From Collinsella sp. TF06-26 (lineage in GTDB: Bacteria; Actinomycetota; Coriobacteriia; Coriobacteriales; Coriobacteriaceae): a stretch of 64,000 nt of DNA. Below are positions 46,056-54,269 of this stretch, one piece after another. Numbering within the stretch: position 1 is the first letter of the stretch; each line of letters starts with the position of its first letter. Position numbers and translations under genes: made by a program. The DNA lies in the NCBI RefSeq assembly GCF_002232035.1, contig NZ_NKXR01000012.1:25123-89122 (forward strand), written 5' to 3'. The notes under the pieces were generated by a model. It was not told the DNA's origin. It searched no databases and saw nothing but the letters and a program-made list of their open reading frames with translations.

Positions 46056-46176
46056 AAGTGAGTAGACTTTTTTGAACATCCCGAGCAGGCCGGTCATCCT
46101 GCTTTTCAAAACCGCAGGTAGATAGCTTGTTACAAAACTGCCTGGTCGCCAAAGTGCTAAAAGTCTACTCACTTAG
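46056..46176. repeat. 121-bp inverted-repeat element, copy 3
   Basis: Left end AAGTGAGTAGACTTTTTT lacks the first two bases of the consensus; right end AAAAGTCTACTCACTTAG is complete. CGCAGGTAGA is at the same internal place as in copies 1 and 2. The right end supplies the TAA stop codon of pdxR. Same orientation as copy 2. Confidence 0.88.
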
Positions 46177-47606
46177 GTTGCAGAGTGCCCCCCCATTAGC
46201 TGCAATTCCAAGGTAGTTAGTACTTTTGGACTCAGATCGTCATACTGAACAAGAATTTGAGTTGAGTTTTCAGGGACAGATGCGCCATCGGCACACCAAA
46301 AACAGTCACCGATATCGATAAAAGGGATGCTCGAGCGCGTGAGGGCCCGTGCAAAAGAGCTTCCGCCCGCGTCACACTCCACGGCCACGACGCAGTAAAG
46401 GCCGGCGTCCGCGTACTCGATCGAGACTTCCCCTGCCGGAAACGTTTTCCGTACAAGCGCCGCCAGGCCATCACGCGCCCCACGAGCACGAACGCGCACG
46501 CGGTTCACATGTCGCTCGTAATCACCCGATTCCAGCAAACGCGCCAAGGCAACCTGATCAACAGAACTTACCGACGAGGCGTAGAAACCAAGGTTGCGTT
46601 TAAACCTCTCCATTAGTTCATCGGGCAGCACCATGTACGCCAAACGTAACGCCGATGAAAGGCTCTTCGAAAACGTGTTGGTGTAGATAACCGACTGGGC
46701 GGCATCGATCGACGCGAGCGCGGGAATCGGCTTGCCGGCAAGGCGAAACTCACAATCAAAGTCGTCTTCGATGAGATACCGACCTGGCCGCTCGGCGGCC
46801 CAGCTCAGCAACGCATAGCGACGTGCAATGCTCGTCACAAGACCGGTCGGATACTGATGAGACGGCATCAGGTGAAGGACATCGGTCCCGGTTTTCTGCA
46901 GCGCGCTCAAGTCCACGCCCTCAGCATCCAACGGGACATGCCGCACTTCGCAACCCATGGCCTGATAGATGCGCGTCAAGCGCAAATAGCCTGGATCCTC
47001 GACGGCATACACCTTGTCCGCGCCAAGCAACTGAACCAACATGGTATCGAGCAGCTGGGCGCCCGCACCGATAACGATATTGTCGGGATTGACATTCATG
47101 CCCCTTGTCCCGCGCAGATGGCGCGCAATCGCACGTCGCAGTCGAGCGGTGCCCTGCGCCGGTGCGGGCGAAAAGATTTCACGTTCGTCTTCGGACGTCA
47201 GCGTCGCCCGTAGCGCACTTTGCCAAAGCCGCGCCGCCTCCAAAGCGGAAGGAGAAAGTGCGTCGAATCGCTCTGCCTGCCCCATGGCATCATGCGCGCT
47301 GGGACCAACAGGGACAGCATCTCGGTCGATATCCCCCGCAGCCAAAGCCAAAACCGGCGCATCCGGGAGCTCGCACGCGTAGTAGCCACGACGCGGCATT
47401 GAGCAAATATAGCCCTCGGCAAGCAACTGGCTATATGCATTCTCGATGGTAATGACACTGATACCCAGATGACTCGCAAAGGCGCGCTTAGACGGCAGAT
47501 GCTCCCCCGCCGCAATACGGCCAGCAACAATATCATCGCGAATTTGCTGGTAAACATACTCATAAAGCGATGCTTCGCCGCGATTTTCCAAATTGTAGTC
47601 AAGCAT
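46173..47606 (-). CDS. pdxR: MocR-type regulator of vitamin B6 synthesis
   Basis: A 477-aa GntR-HTH/aminotransferase fusion. The winged helix occupies residues 10-75 (YVYQQIRDDIVAGRIAAGEHLPSKRAFASHLGISVITIENAYSQLLAEGY). The PLP-binding aminotransferase-like domain has Lys in NTFSKSLSSALRLAYMVLP and AVEDPGYLRLTRIYQAMG. PdxR senses PLP and activates pdxST, which lies divergently just upstream. The ATG at 47606 follows AGGTGA. Two direct repeats CTGACCTT in the intergenic region are the likely binding sites. Its stop codon lies in the end of repeat copy 3. Confidence 0.93.
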   Translation of the reverse strand: MLDYNLENRGEASLYEYVYQQIRDDIVAGRIAAGEHLPSKRAFASHLGISVITIENAYSQLLAEGYICSMPRRGYYACELPDAPVLALAAGDIDRDAVPVGPSAHDAMGQAERFDALSPSALEAARLWQSALRATLTSEDEREIFSPAPAQGTARLRRAIARHLRGTRGMNVNPDNIVIGAGAQLLDTMLVQLLGADKVYAVEDPGYLRLTRIYQAMGCEVRHVPLDAEGVDLSALQKTGTDVLHLMPSHQYPTGLVTSIARRYALLSWAAERPGRYLIEDDFDCEFRLAGKPIPALASIDAAQSVIYTNTFSKSLSSALRLAYMVLPDELMERFKRNLGFYASSVSSVDQVALARLLESGDYERHVNRVRVRARGARDGLAALVRKTFPAGEVSIEYADAGLYCVVAVECDAGGSSFARALTRSSIPFIDIGDCFWCADGASVPENSTQILVQYDDLSPKVLTTLELQLMGGHSAT

Positions 47607-47617
47607 GGGTCTATCAC

Positions 47618-47659
47618 CTGACCTTATTGAATCATTCAATCTGGCATTAGTCTGACCTT
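47618..47659. promoter_or_regulatory. PdxR-type direct repeats and palindrome
   Basis: CTGACCTT occurs at 47618-47625 and again at 47652-47659, 34 bp apart (about three helical turns), with a palindrome ATTGAAT-C-ATTCAAT (47626-47640) between them. Direct repeats are what MocR/PdxR dimers bind between divergent pdxR and pdxST. Confidence 0.6.
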
Positions 47660-47751
47660 GTTATTATCTCGAAAACTGAGTATTTCGCCATGCCCAGCTC
47701 CCCGATAGGATATTCCGTCAAGCAATGCACATGCCAACCAAGGGAGCAACC

Positions 47752-48642
47752 ATGGCAGAACAGACCAGCAAGGCCGATCGCGTCAAACTCAACCGCGAGC
47801 TCGCGCAGATGCTCAAGGGCGGCGTCATCATGGACGTCACCACGCCCGAGCAGGCACGCATCGCCGAAGAGGCGGGCGCCTGTGCCGTCATGGCACTCGA
47901 GCGCATCCCGGCCGACATCCGCGCCGCCGGCGGCGTGTCGCGCATGAGTGACCCCAAGATGATCAAGGGCATTCAAGAGGCCGTCTCGATCCCCGTCATG
48001 GCAAAGTGCCGCATCGGTCACATCGTCGAGGCGCAGGTCCTTCAGGCCATCGAGATCGACTACATCGACGAATCCGAGGTCCTCTCCCCCGCCGACGATG
48101 TCTACCACATCGACAAGACCCAGTTTGACGTGCCGTTTGTCTGTGGCGCCCGCGATCTGGGCGAGGCGCTGCGCCGTGTTGCCGAGGGCGCCACGATGAT
48201 CCGCACCAAAGGCGAGCCGGGCACGGGCGACGTCGTTCAGGCCGTGCGTCACATGCGCAAGATCCAAAAGCAGATCCGCGACGTTGTCGCCCTGCGCGAT
48301 GATGAGTTGTTCGAGGCGGCCAAGCAGTTGCAGGTTCCGATCGAGCTGGTGCGCGAGGTCCATACTACGGGCAAGCTTCCCGTCGTAAACTTTGCCGCCG
48401 GCGGCATAGCGACCCCCGCCGACGCCGCATTGATGATGCAACTGGGCGCCGAGGGCGTCTTTGTCGGCTCGGGCATCTTTAAGAGCGGCGACCCTGCCAA
48501 GCGCGCCGCCGCCATCGTCAAGGCCGTGGCAAACTTCACCGACGCCAAACTCATCGCCGAGCTTTCGGAGGACCTGGGCGAGGCCATGGTCGGCATCAAC
48601 GCCGACGAAATCGAAATCATCATGGAGGAGCGCGGGCGCTAG
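47752..48642 (+). CDS. pdxS: pyridoxal 5'-phosphate synthase subunit PdxS
   Basis: Builds PLP from ribose 5-phosphate, glyceraldehyde 3-phosphate and ammonia delivered by PdxT. The 296-aa (beta/alpha)8 barrel shows both catalytic lysines (VMAKCRIGH near residue 82 and [12 protein letters not shown] near 150) and the phosphate loop [17 protein letters not shown]. The ATG at 47752 follows AAGGGAG; two earlier in-frame ATGs lack a site. It is first gene of pdxST and divergent to pdxR, which should control it. Confidence 0.97.
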   Translation: MAEQTSKADRVKLNRELAQMLKGGVIMDVTTPEQARIAEEAGACAVMALERIPADIRAAGGVSRMSDPKMIKGIQEAVSIPVMAKCRIGHIVEAQVLQAIEIDYIDESEVLSPADDVYHIDKTQFDVPFVCGARDLGEALRRVAEGATMIRTKGEPGTGDVVQAVRHMRKIQKQIRDVVALRDDELFEAAKQLQVPIELVREVHTTGKLPVVNFAAGGIATPADAALMMQLGAEGVFVGSGIFKSGDPAKRAAAIVKAVANFTDAKLIAELSEDLGEAMVGINADEIEIIMEERGR

Positions 48643-48662
48643 TCCAGCAGAAAGGATCGCAC

Positions 48663-49250
48663 ATGAGCGATTACGCAGACCAGACGGTCGCCGTGCTGGC
48701 GGTCCAAGGTGCTTTTGCCGAGCACGAGGCGAGACTGTCCGAGCTGGGCGCACGTTGTATTGAGCTGAGGCAGGCGGCTGATTTGAAGCAGGACTTTGAC
48801 CGTCTAGTACTTCCCGGCGGCGAGTCTACCGTTCAAGGGAAGCTGCTTGACGAGTTGGGCATGCTCGAGGAGCTTCGTGCCCGTATCGCTGAAGGCATGC
48901 CCGTCCTGGGCACCTGCGCCGGCCTGATTCTGCTGGCGCGCGACCTTGCCGCCCATGACGATAAGGGCACGCCGCGTTTGGCAACCATGGATGTACTTGT
49001 CGAGCGCAATGCCTACGGCAGGCAGCTCGGCAGCTTTCGAACCAAAGGGCAAGTAGCCGGCATCGACGGTGAAGCGCCGCTGACGTTTATCCGCGCACCC
49101 CGCATCGTCGAGGTCCACGGCGACGCCAAGGCCCTGGCCGAAGTCGATGGCTGCATCGTCGCTGCCCGCCAGGGCAACCAGCTCGGCGTAACCTTCCACC
49201 CCGAACTCGATGAAGACACCCGCCTCCACGAATTGTTCCTACAAATGTAG
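48663..49250 (+). CDS. pdxT: pyridoxal 5'-phosphate synthase glutaminase subunit PdxT
   Basis: Class I glutaminase of 195 aa that feeds ammonia to PdxS. Motifs: VLAVQGAFAEHEARL, LVLPGGEST (oxyanion region), nucleophile Cys in GTCAGLILLAR (about residue 82), RNAYGRQLGSF and the His/Glu pair in VTFHPELDED. It starts 20 bp after pdxS with AGAAAGGA upstream. Directly after its stop come several long inverted repeats in place of a simple terminator. Confidence 0.96.
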   Translation: MSDYADQTVAVLAVQGAFAEHEARLSELGARCIELRQAADLKQDFDRLVLPGGESTVQGKLLDELGMLEELRARIAEGMPVLGTCAGLILLARDLAAHDDKGTPRLATMDVLVERNAYGRQLGSFRTKGQVAGIDGEAPLTFIRAPRIVEVHGDAKALAEVDGCIVAARQGNQLGVTFHPELDEDTRLHELFLQM

Positions 49251-49290
49251 ACAGAGTAGAAACGAGCGTGGATTTTCGGACACATAACAA

Positions 49291-49358
49291 ATGAGAGTGG
49301 ATAATCTCCCACTTTGAGCTTGAATGCAGGCTCAAACCGGGAGATTATCCACTCTCAT
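49291..49358. repeat. long perfect hairpin (20-bp arms)
   Basis: Arms 49291-49310 and 49339-49358 are perfect 20-bp complements (left arm starts ATGAGAGTGG). Inside, TTTGAGC (49313-49319) pairs with GCTCAAA (49330-49336), leaving a ten-base loop. Outside, ACATA and TATGT extend it further. There is no T run. Confidence 0.85.
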
Positions 49359-49435
49359 GCTATGTAGTCGTTTAAGAACGTCCCCAATGACTACCTTGGA
49401 TCATGGCAACGCCGATGTTTTGGCAACGCCAGCGA

Positions 49436-49534
49436 GCGCCGCCCAGGGCGAACAAGTTGGCATGAAAAAGGCAAGGCATAGACCTTCTGGTCATGCCTTG
49501 CCTTTTGAATGACAAATTGTCGCCCTGGGTGGCG
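49436..49534. repeat. nested inverted repeat with inner terminator
   Basis: An outer 19-bp imperfect pair (GCGCCGCCCAGGGCGA near 49436 and TCGCCCTGGGTGGCGC ending 49534) encloses an inner stem AAAGGCAAGGCATAGACC / GGTCATGCCTTGCCTTT (about 49467-49505). The inner stem reads as a terminator for the minus-strand RGG gene (TTTTTCAT follows on that strand). Confidence 0.7.
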
Positions 49535-49548
49535 CGCAGCGTCAACTA

Positions 49549-49575
49549 GTTACGCGGTTCGTAGAACCGCGTAAC
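49549..49575 (-). terminator. 12-bp hairpin directly after the RGG-tail gene stop
   Basis: GTTACGCGGTTC (49549-49560) and GAACCGCGTAAC (49564-49575) form a perfect stem with a three-base loop, three bases beyond the stop codon on the minus strand. It lacks a T run, so mRNA stabilisation is as likely as termination. Confidence 0.6.
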
Positions 49576-49577
49576 CC

Positions 49578-50468
49578 CTAAAAGCGGTTGCCGCGGAAGC
49601 CGCCACCGTTGCGGCCGCCACGGTCGCCACCGCGACCGCCGCGGTCGTTACCACGGTTGCCGCCGAAGCCACCACGGTTGCCACCACGGTTGCCACCAAA
49701 GCCGCCGCGACCGCCACGGTCGCCGCCACGGTCGCCAAAGCCGCCACGGCCACCGCGATCGCCACCGCGGCCGCCGCGGTCACCGCCACGGCCACCGCGA
49801 TCGCCAAAGCCGCCGCGACCGCCACGGTCGCCGCCACGGCCACCGCGCTCGTCACGGCCGCCGCGAGGACCGCGGTCCTCGTCCAGGCCCATGGCGACGA
49901 GCGGAGCGATAACCTTATCGAGAGCGGCCATCAGCTCGGTGGCCTCCTCGTAAGAAAGCTCGGGCAGGAGCTTCTCCTTCTTGTTGGCAAGCTCGGTCAG
50001 GCCCTCAGCGGCATCCTCGGCAGCGAAGACAACGATCTTGCGCATATCGCCCTCGGCGTCGTCGATGCGGCCGACCAGATCGGCAGCCTCGGCCTCGGCC
50101 ATCAGGCCATCGAGCTCACGAAGGCGCATGCCCAGCAGGTCGGACATTTCCTTCTGCTCCATCTTGGGCTTGAGGTCAAGAAGCTTGATGGCGCGCTCGA
50201 TGTTCGCCATGCGCTCGGCCTTGGCCTCCTCCTCCTTGGAAATAGCAAAGCGACGGCTGCGCAGCAGGCGGGCGGCCTTCTGCATCTTGTCCATCAGCTC
50301 TTCGTCATCGTAATCAGCGGCGGCCTCGACAACCTCGGCCTCCTCGGCGGAAACCTCGTCAGCAGCCTCAACCTCGGCAGCTTCGGTCTCCACGGTCTCG
50401 ACTGCCTCGACCTCGGCAGCCATGGTCTCGTTCTCGGTCTCGTTCATGATCTCTTCGTTCTCAGACAT
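49578..50468 (-). CDS. acidic winged-helix-like protein with RGG-repeat tail
   Basis: A 296-aa three-part protein. Residues 1-55 are almost all Glu, Ala and Val (very acidic). Residues about 60-200 form a helical domain (DLKPKMEQKEMSDLLGMRLRELDGLMAEAEAADLVGRIDDAEGDMRKIVVF) that looks like a MarR-type winged helix. Residues about 203-296 are a low-complexity RGG/RGGFGD/RGGNRG tail with more than fifteen RGG units. RGG tails bind RNA and drive phase separation in eukaryotic proteins; bacterial examples are rare. The ATG at 50468 has AAGGAG upstream. Function is unknown; RNA or ribosome association is inferred from composition. Confidence 0.85.
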   Translation of the reverse strand: MSENEEIMNETENETMAAEVEAVETVETEAAEVEAADEVSAEEAEVVEAAADYDDEELMDKMQKAARLLRSRRFAISKEEEAKAERMANIERAIKLLDLKPKMEQKEMSDLLGMRLRELDGLMAEAEAADLVGRIDDAEGDMRKIVVFAAEDAAEGLTELANKKEKLLPELSYEEATELMAALDKVIAPLVAMGLDEDRGPRGGRDERGGRGGDRGGRGGFGDRGGRGGDRGGRGGDRGGRGGFGDRGGDRGGRGGFGGNRGGNRGGFGGNRGNDRGGRGGDRGGRNGGGFRGNRF

Positions 50469-50620
50469 GAGACTCCTTCTTGGCCCTCTCGGGCATCATC
50501 GCCCCATTCGCGGGGCCCGTCGCGCACTCTTTGCGCTTTAAACATTCATGCCTCTCGGCAAAACGTCCATTAGTTTATGGTGTCGCCATCCAATCTAGCT
50601 GCAGAATCTATGTGCACACA

Positions 50621-52036
50621 TTAATGCGACATGTGCGACTCGCGGCGGGCGTACACCAGCGACACCGCGAACCCGGCCACGGCAATCACGGCCGCTACGC
50701 GCACGGCAGCCGCAAATCCTATCGCCTGGGCAACGTCCGCCGCAACGCCAGCGGCGCCGGCAACCGCCGCAGAACTCGAGAGCAGGCCGATAAACAGGGA
50801 CGGGCCAAACGACGCGGCAATCATGTTCCACGTGTTGAGCAATGCCGTTCCGTGAGGATGCTCGGCGGCGGGCAACGTCTCCAGGCCGGCCGTCTGCGAG
50901 GGGCTCAGCACCAAACCGACACCGGCATACACCACAACAGTCAGCGCCACGACAATACCAATGTTCATGCTTGCCGCGGTCATCGAAATTGCAGCCTGTC
51001 CCACAGCAATCAGGGCAAAGCCGACCGGCAGCAGCGGCCACGCGCCACGGGCATCCATCACGCGTCCGCCCACAATCGAGGTCACAGCGTTGCAGGCAAT
51101 CGCCGGCAAAATGAGCAAGCCAGCAACAAGAGCCGTCATGCCGTATGCGCCCTCAAAATAGAGCGGCAGCAAAACGCTCATCGAGAACGTCGTCATCATC
51201 GACACCACCACAAGCAGGCACGCAGGCCAAAAACGAACGCTCGCCATGGGACGCACGTTAAGCACCGGATGCTCGAGCTTGAGCTGACGAACCGCAAACA
51301 GGCCGAGCACCACAACAGCGGCGAAAAGCGCCACGATACCGGCCATCACATTGGTCGAGAACTCGCCTACGGAATACACGAACGCCGTAATGCCGGCAGC
51401 AAGCAAAACAACCGACAGAATATCAAGCGTGGTGTTCGAGCGCTCTCCGACATTCCGAACGAGCTTTGCTGCCGCCGCGGCGACCACGACACCGCCCACC
51501 AGCGGGACCACGGACACCGCCCTCCAGCCAAACAACGTGCACATAAGACCACTAATCACGGGCCCAAACGCCGGCCCTAGCGTAATGCAGGCACCGCCCA
51601 GGCTCAGATACAGACCGAGCTTCTCGCGCGGAGCACAAGATAGCACCACATTCATCATGAGCGGAAACAAGATGCCCGATCCCGCAGCCTGCAAAAAACG
51701 ACTTGGCAGCAAAACGGTAAACGACGGGGCGACCAGGCACAGAACTTCTCCGGCGACCATGCATCCGCATGCGAAAAACAGCAGCTTGCGCGTCGAGAAA
51801 CGACCGGACAGAAAGGCCATGATAGCCGTAAAGATCGACGTCACGATCATGTATCCCGAAACTAGCCACTGCGCCGTGGTGGCACTCACCGAAAAGGCCG
51901 CCATGATATCGTGCAGTGCCACGTTAATGATGTTCTCGTTAAACGCGGCGACAAAGGCTGCAATATACATTACGACGAGAAACGCCGAAGTGGCCGATGG
52001 CGTTGCTTGAACTTGTTGCTGAGATTTGCTCCCCAT
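50621..52036 (-). CDS. MFS multidrug exporter, DHA2 (EmrB/QacA) type
   Basis: A 471-aa transporter with about 14 hydrophobic helices. Family motifs: FNENIINVALHDIMAAF in helix 1, WLVSGYMIVTSIFTAIMAFLSGRFSTRKLLF (motif A), and GPAFGPVISGLMCTLFGWRAVSVV (motif C of exporters). It exports lipophilic compounds with protons. The ATG at 52036 follows AGGAAGG; a much longer in-frame reading to 52447 is antisense to the deformylase gene. It is divergent to the deformylase gene. Confidence 0.9.
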   Translation of the reverse strand: MGSKSQQQVQATPSATSAFLVVMYIAAFVAAFNENIINVALHDIMAAFSVSATTAQWLVSGYMIVTSIFTAIMAFLSGRFSTRKLLFFACGCMVAGEVLCLVAPSFTVLLPSRFLQAAGSGILFPLMMNVVLSCAPREKLGLYLSLGGACITLGPAFGPVISGLMCTLFGWRAVSVVPLVGGVVVAAAAAKLVRNVGERSNTTLDILSVVLLAAGITAFVYSVGEFSTNVMAGIVALFAAVVVLGLFAVRQLKLEHPVLNVRPMASVRFWPACLLVVVSMMTTFSMSVLLPLYFEGAYGMTALVAGLLILPAIACNAVTSIVGGRVMDARGAWPLLPVGFALIAVGQAAISMTAASMNIGIVVALTVVVYAGVGLVLSPSQTAGLETLPAAEHPHGTALLNTWNMIAASFGPSLFIGLLSSSAAVAGAAGVAADVAQAIGFAAAVRVAAVIAVAGFAVSLVYARRESHMSH

Positions 52037-52241
52037 GCATTTCCTTCCTCTTGGAACGACAGTCGCATCGCCCCAGAGGAACAGTCCAGGGCGAAAAATG
52101 AGCCCTAGACTTACGCCAGACGCCGTACACGACGAATCTGGCAACATGGTCCAACGTCGAAAGATTGTAACGCGGACGCACAGCTTTCCTTCCGCGCTAT
52201 TATTAAAAGTCCACGAAAGCATAAGACATGAGGAGCCCGCC

Positions 52242-52652
52242 ATGATTAAGCCCATCATGAAATCCGAGTTCTTTTTGCGCCTGCCTTCCGAAGACGCGGG
52301 ACCCGACGATGCCGCGACCGGGCAGGACCTCCTGGATACGCTCCATGAGCATGAGCACGAGTGCGTGGGGCTCGCCGCCAATATGATTGGCGTGCGCAAA
52401 CGCATCATCTGCGTAAAGGACGGCAACAGGGCGCTCCTGATGTACAACCCTCAAATTCTTGAGCAGGTCAATGCCTATCAGACGAGCGAAGGCTGCCTCT
52501 CGCTGATCGGCGAGCGTCCCTGCACCCGCTATCGCCGCATTAAGGTGAAGTATTTGGACGAAAACTTCGTCCACCGCATCAAAAACTTCTCGGGCTACAC
52601 CGCCGAGATCATCCAACACGAAATCGATCATTGCAACGGCGTCGTTATATAG
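52242..52652 (+). CDS. def: peptide deformylase
   Basis: Removes the formyl group from nascent proteins. The 136-aa protein is short but holds all three motifs: GLAANMIG (variant of GxGLAAxQ, with Met in place of Gln), EGCLS with the metal Cys, and HEIDHCNG (HExxH). The ATG at 52242 follows GAGGAG. It lacks the usual C-terminal helix extension. A second, degenerate paralogue is at 59936. As the Gln to Met change touches the oxyanion residue, activity may differ from classic Def. Confidence 0.9.
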   Translation: MIKPIMKSEFFLRLPSEDAGPDDAATGQDLLDTLHEHEHECVGLAANMIGVRKRIICVKDGNRALLMYNPQILEQVNAYQTSEGCLSLIGERPCTRYRRIKVKYLDENFVHRIKNFSGYTAEIIQHEIDHCNGVVI

Positions 52653-52668
52653 TTCCGCCGATTCAAGA

Positions 52669-52702
52669 AAGCTCCCTGCAGAAAAATAACTGCAGGGAGC
52701 TT
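52669..52702. terminator. bidirectional terminator between def and aminotransferase
   Basis: AAGCTCCCTGCAG (52669-52681) and CTGCAGGGAGCTT (52690-52702) form a perfect 13-bp stem with an A-rich loop, between two convergent genes. Confidence 0.8.
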
Positions 52703-52727
52703 CTCATAGTGCGGAACTTCTATCCCA

Positions 52728-54248
52728 CTAGCTCTGGCGGTAATGATCGAAGAAGTCGGCGAGATCTTCGAGGGACTCTTTGAGCACTTCCATGCGCGGC
52801 AGGTACACGATACGGAAGTGGTCGGGCTCAGCCCAGTTGAAGCCGCCGCCGCGCGTGATCAGAATCTTCTTCTCGTGCAGCAGGTCAAGGGCGAACTGCT
52901 CGTCATCGGTAATGTTGAACTTCTTCACATCCATCTTGGGGAAGATGTAGAACGCCGCACGCGGCTTAACCACCGAGATGCCGTCAATCTTGTTGAGCGC
53001 CTCATACACAAAGTTGCGCTGCTCGTAGACACGGCCGCCGGGGCGGATGTAGTCGTTGACGGACTGATGGCCACCGAGCGCCGTCTGAACGATCGACTGA
53101 GCCGGCACGTTGGAGCACAGGCGCATGTTCGAGAGCATGTTGATGCCCATAATAAAGTCGCTCATGCAGCGCTGGTTACCCGAAAGCACCATCCAGCCAA
53201 TACGATAGCCCGCGATCATGTGCGACTTGGAAAGGCCGCTAAAGGTGACGCAGGGCAGGTCGGGAGCGAGCGAGGCAATCGAGACGTGCTCGTAGCCGTC
53301 CATGCACAGGCGGTCGTAGATCTCATCGGCAAAAATCATGAGCTGGTGCCTGCGCGCGATCTCAACGATGCCCTCGAGTACCTCGCGCAGATAGACCGAA
53401 CCCGTGGGGTTGTTGGGGTTGATGATGACGAGGGCCTTGGTCGCGCTCGTGATCTTGGACTCCATATCCTCCAGGTCGGGATACCAATCCGCCTGCTCAT
53501 CACACAGATAGTGAACGGGATGACCGCCGGCAAGGGTTGCGCACGCCGTCCAGAGCGGATAGTCGGGACTGGGGATCAGAATCTCGTCGCCATTGTCGAG
53601 CAGCGCGTTCATCGAAAGCTGAATGAGTTCGGACACGCCGTTGCCCGTGTAGATGTGCTCCATCTGAACATTGGGCAGGCCCTTGATCTGCGAGTACTGC
53701 ATGATTGCCTTGCGCGCAGAGAACAGGCCGCGCGAGTTGGAATAGCCTTCGCAGTCGGGCAGCTGCTGGCGCATGTCCTTAATGACCTCATCGGGCGTGC
53801 GGAAGCCAAAGGGCGCCGGATTACCGATGTTGAGCTTGAGAATACGCTCGCCCTCGTCCTCCATACGGGCGGCCTCGTCGACGACGGGGCCGCGCACGTC
53901 ATACAGGACGTTATCGAGCTTGGTGGATTTTGAAAAAGTACGCATGGTGGTGCTCCTTGGAATTTGAGCTGAGGGATGGGGTTCGGGCTTGGGTACGTTG
54001 CGAGGCGATGATTCCTCGCCTTGATCGGCGTCACCGGCGAGCAGCCAGGAAACATCGACCTCCAAAATACGAGCGAGCAGCTCTGCCACATCGCGCCGCG
54101 GGATCGTCTTGCCGCTCACATATTGGCTCATCTGACTCTTGCCGAGTTTTTTTCCGAGCATCTCCGATGCGCGGATTACGTCCGACTGGCGAACGTCGCG
54201 ATCGGACATGGTCTGTCGCAGGCGATCGCTAAACGTCTCTTGGGCCAT
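52728..54248 (-). CDS. HTH-aminotransferase fusion (AlaA-like class I)
   Basis: A 506-aa protein. Residues 5-80 form an XRE-type HTH (RLRQTMSDRDVRQSDVIRASEMLGKKLGKSQMSQYVSGKTIPRRDVAELLARIL). After a Pro-rich linker comes a complete class I aminotransferase (about 105-506) with the PLP lysine in FSGLSKSHMIAGYRIGW, NPNNPTGSVY and FADEIYDRL. It is nearest to alanine/aspartate aminotransferases (AlaA). Unlike MocR proteins, the DNA-binding part is Cro/C1-like. The ATG at 54248 follows AAGGAGG. Three GTTCAATT half sites upstream suggest autoregulation. Confidence 0.92.
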   Translation of the reverse strand: MAQETFSDRLRQTMSDRDVRQSDVIRASEMLGKKLGKSQMSQYVSGKTIPRRDVAELLARILEVDVSWLLAGDADQGEESSPRNVPKPEPHPSAQIPRSTTMRTFSKSTKLDNVLYDVRGPVVDEAARMEDEGERILKLNIGNPAPFGFRTPDEVIKDMRQQLPDCEGYSNSRGLFSARKAIMQYSQIKGLPNVQMEHIYTGNGVSELIQLSMNALLDNGDEILIPSPDYPLWTACATLAGGHPVHYLCDEQADWYPDLEDMESKITSATKALVIINPNNPTGSVYLREVLEGIVEIARRHQLMIFADEIYDRLCMDGYEHVSIASLAPDLPCVTFSGLSKSHMIAGYRIGWMVLSGNQRCMSDFIMGINMLSNMRLCSNVPAQSIVQTALGGHQSVNDYIRPGGRVYEQRNFVYEALNKIDGISVVKPRAAFYIFPKMDVKKFNITDDEQFALDLLHEKKILITRGGGFNWAEPDHFRIVYLPRMEVLKESLEDLADFFDHYRQS

Positions 54249-54269
54249 TAGAACCTCCTTGCTGGCAAA

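Larger units (their letters stand above)
49251..49577. other. 327-bp structured intergenic region
   Basis: Between pdxT and the RGG-tail gene. It holds three separate hairpin systems listed individually (49291-49358, 49436-49534, 49549-49575). No coding sequence or known RNA class was recognised. Confidence 0.6.

Noticed and set aside
49600..49860. CRISPR-like regular repeats
   Set aside because: The repeats are codons for RGG units of a coding tail, with no constant repeat length or unique spacers.
52036..52447. N-terminal extension of the MFS exporter
   Set aside because: It is antisense to the deformylase gene; the ATG at 52036 has a proper AGGAAGG site and begins the normal family N-terminus.
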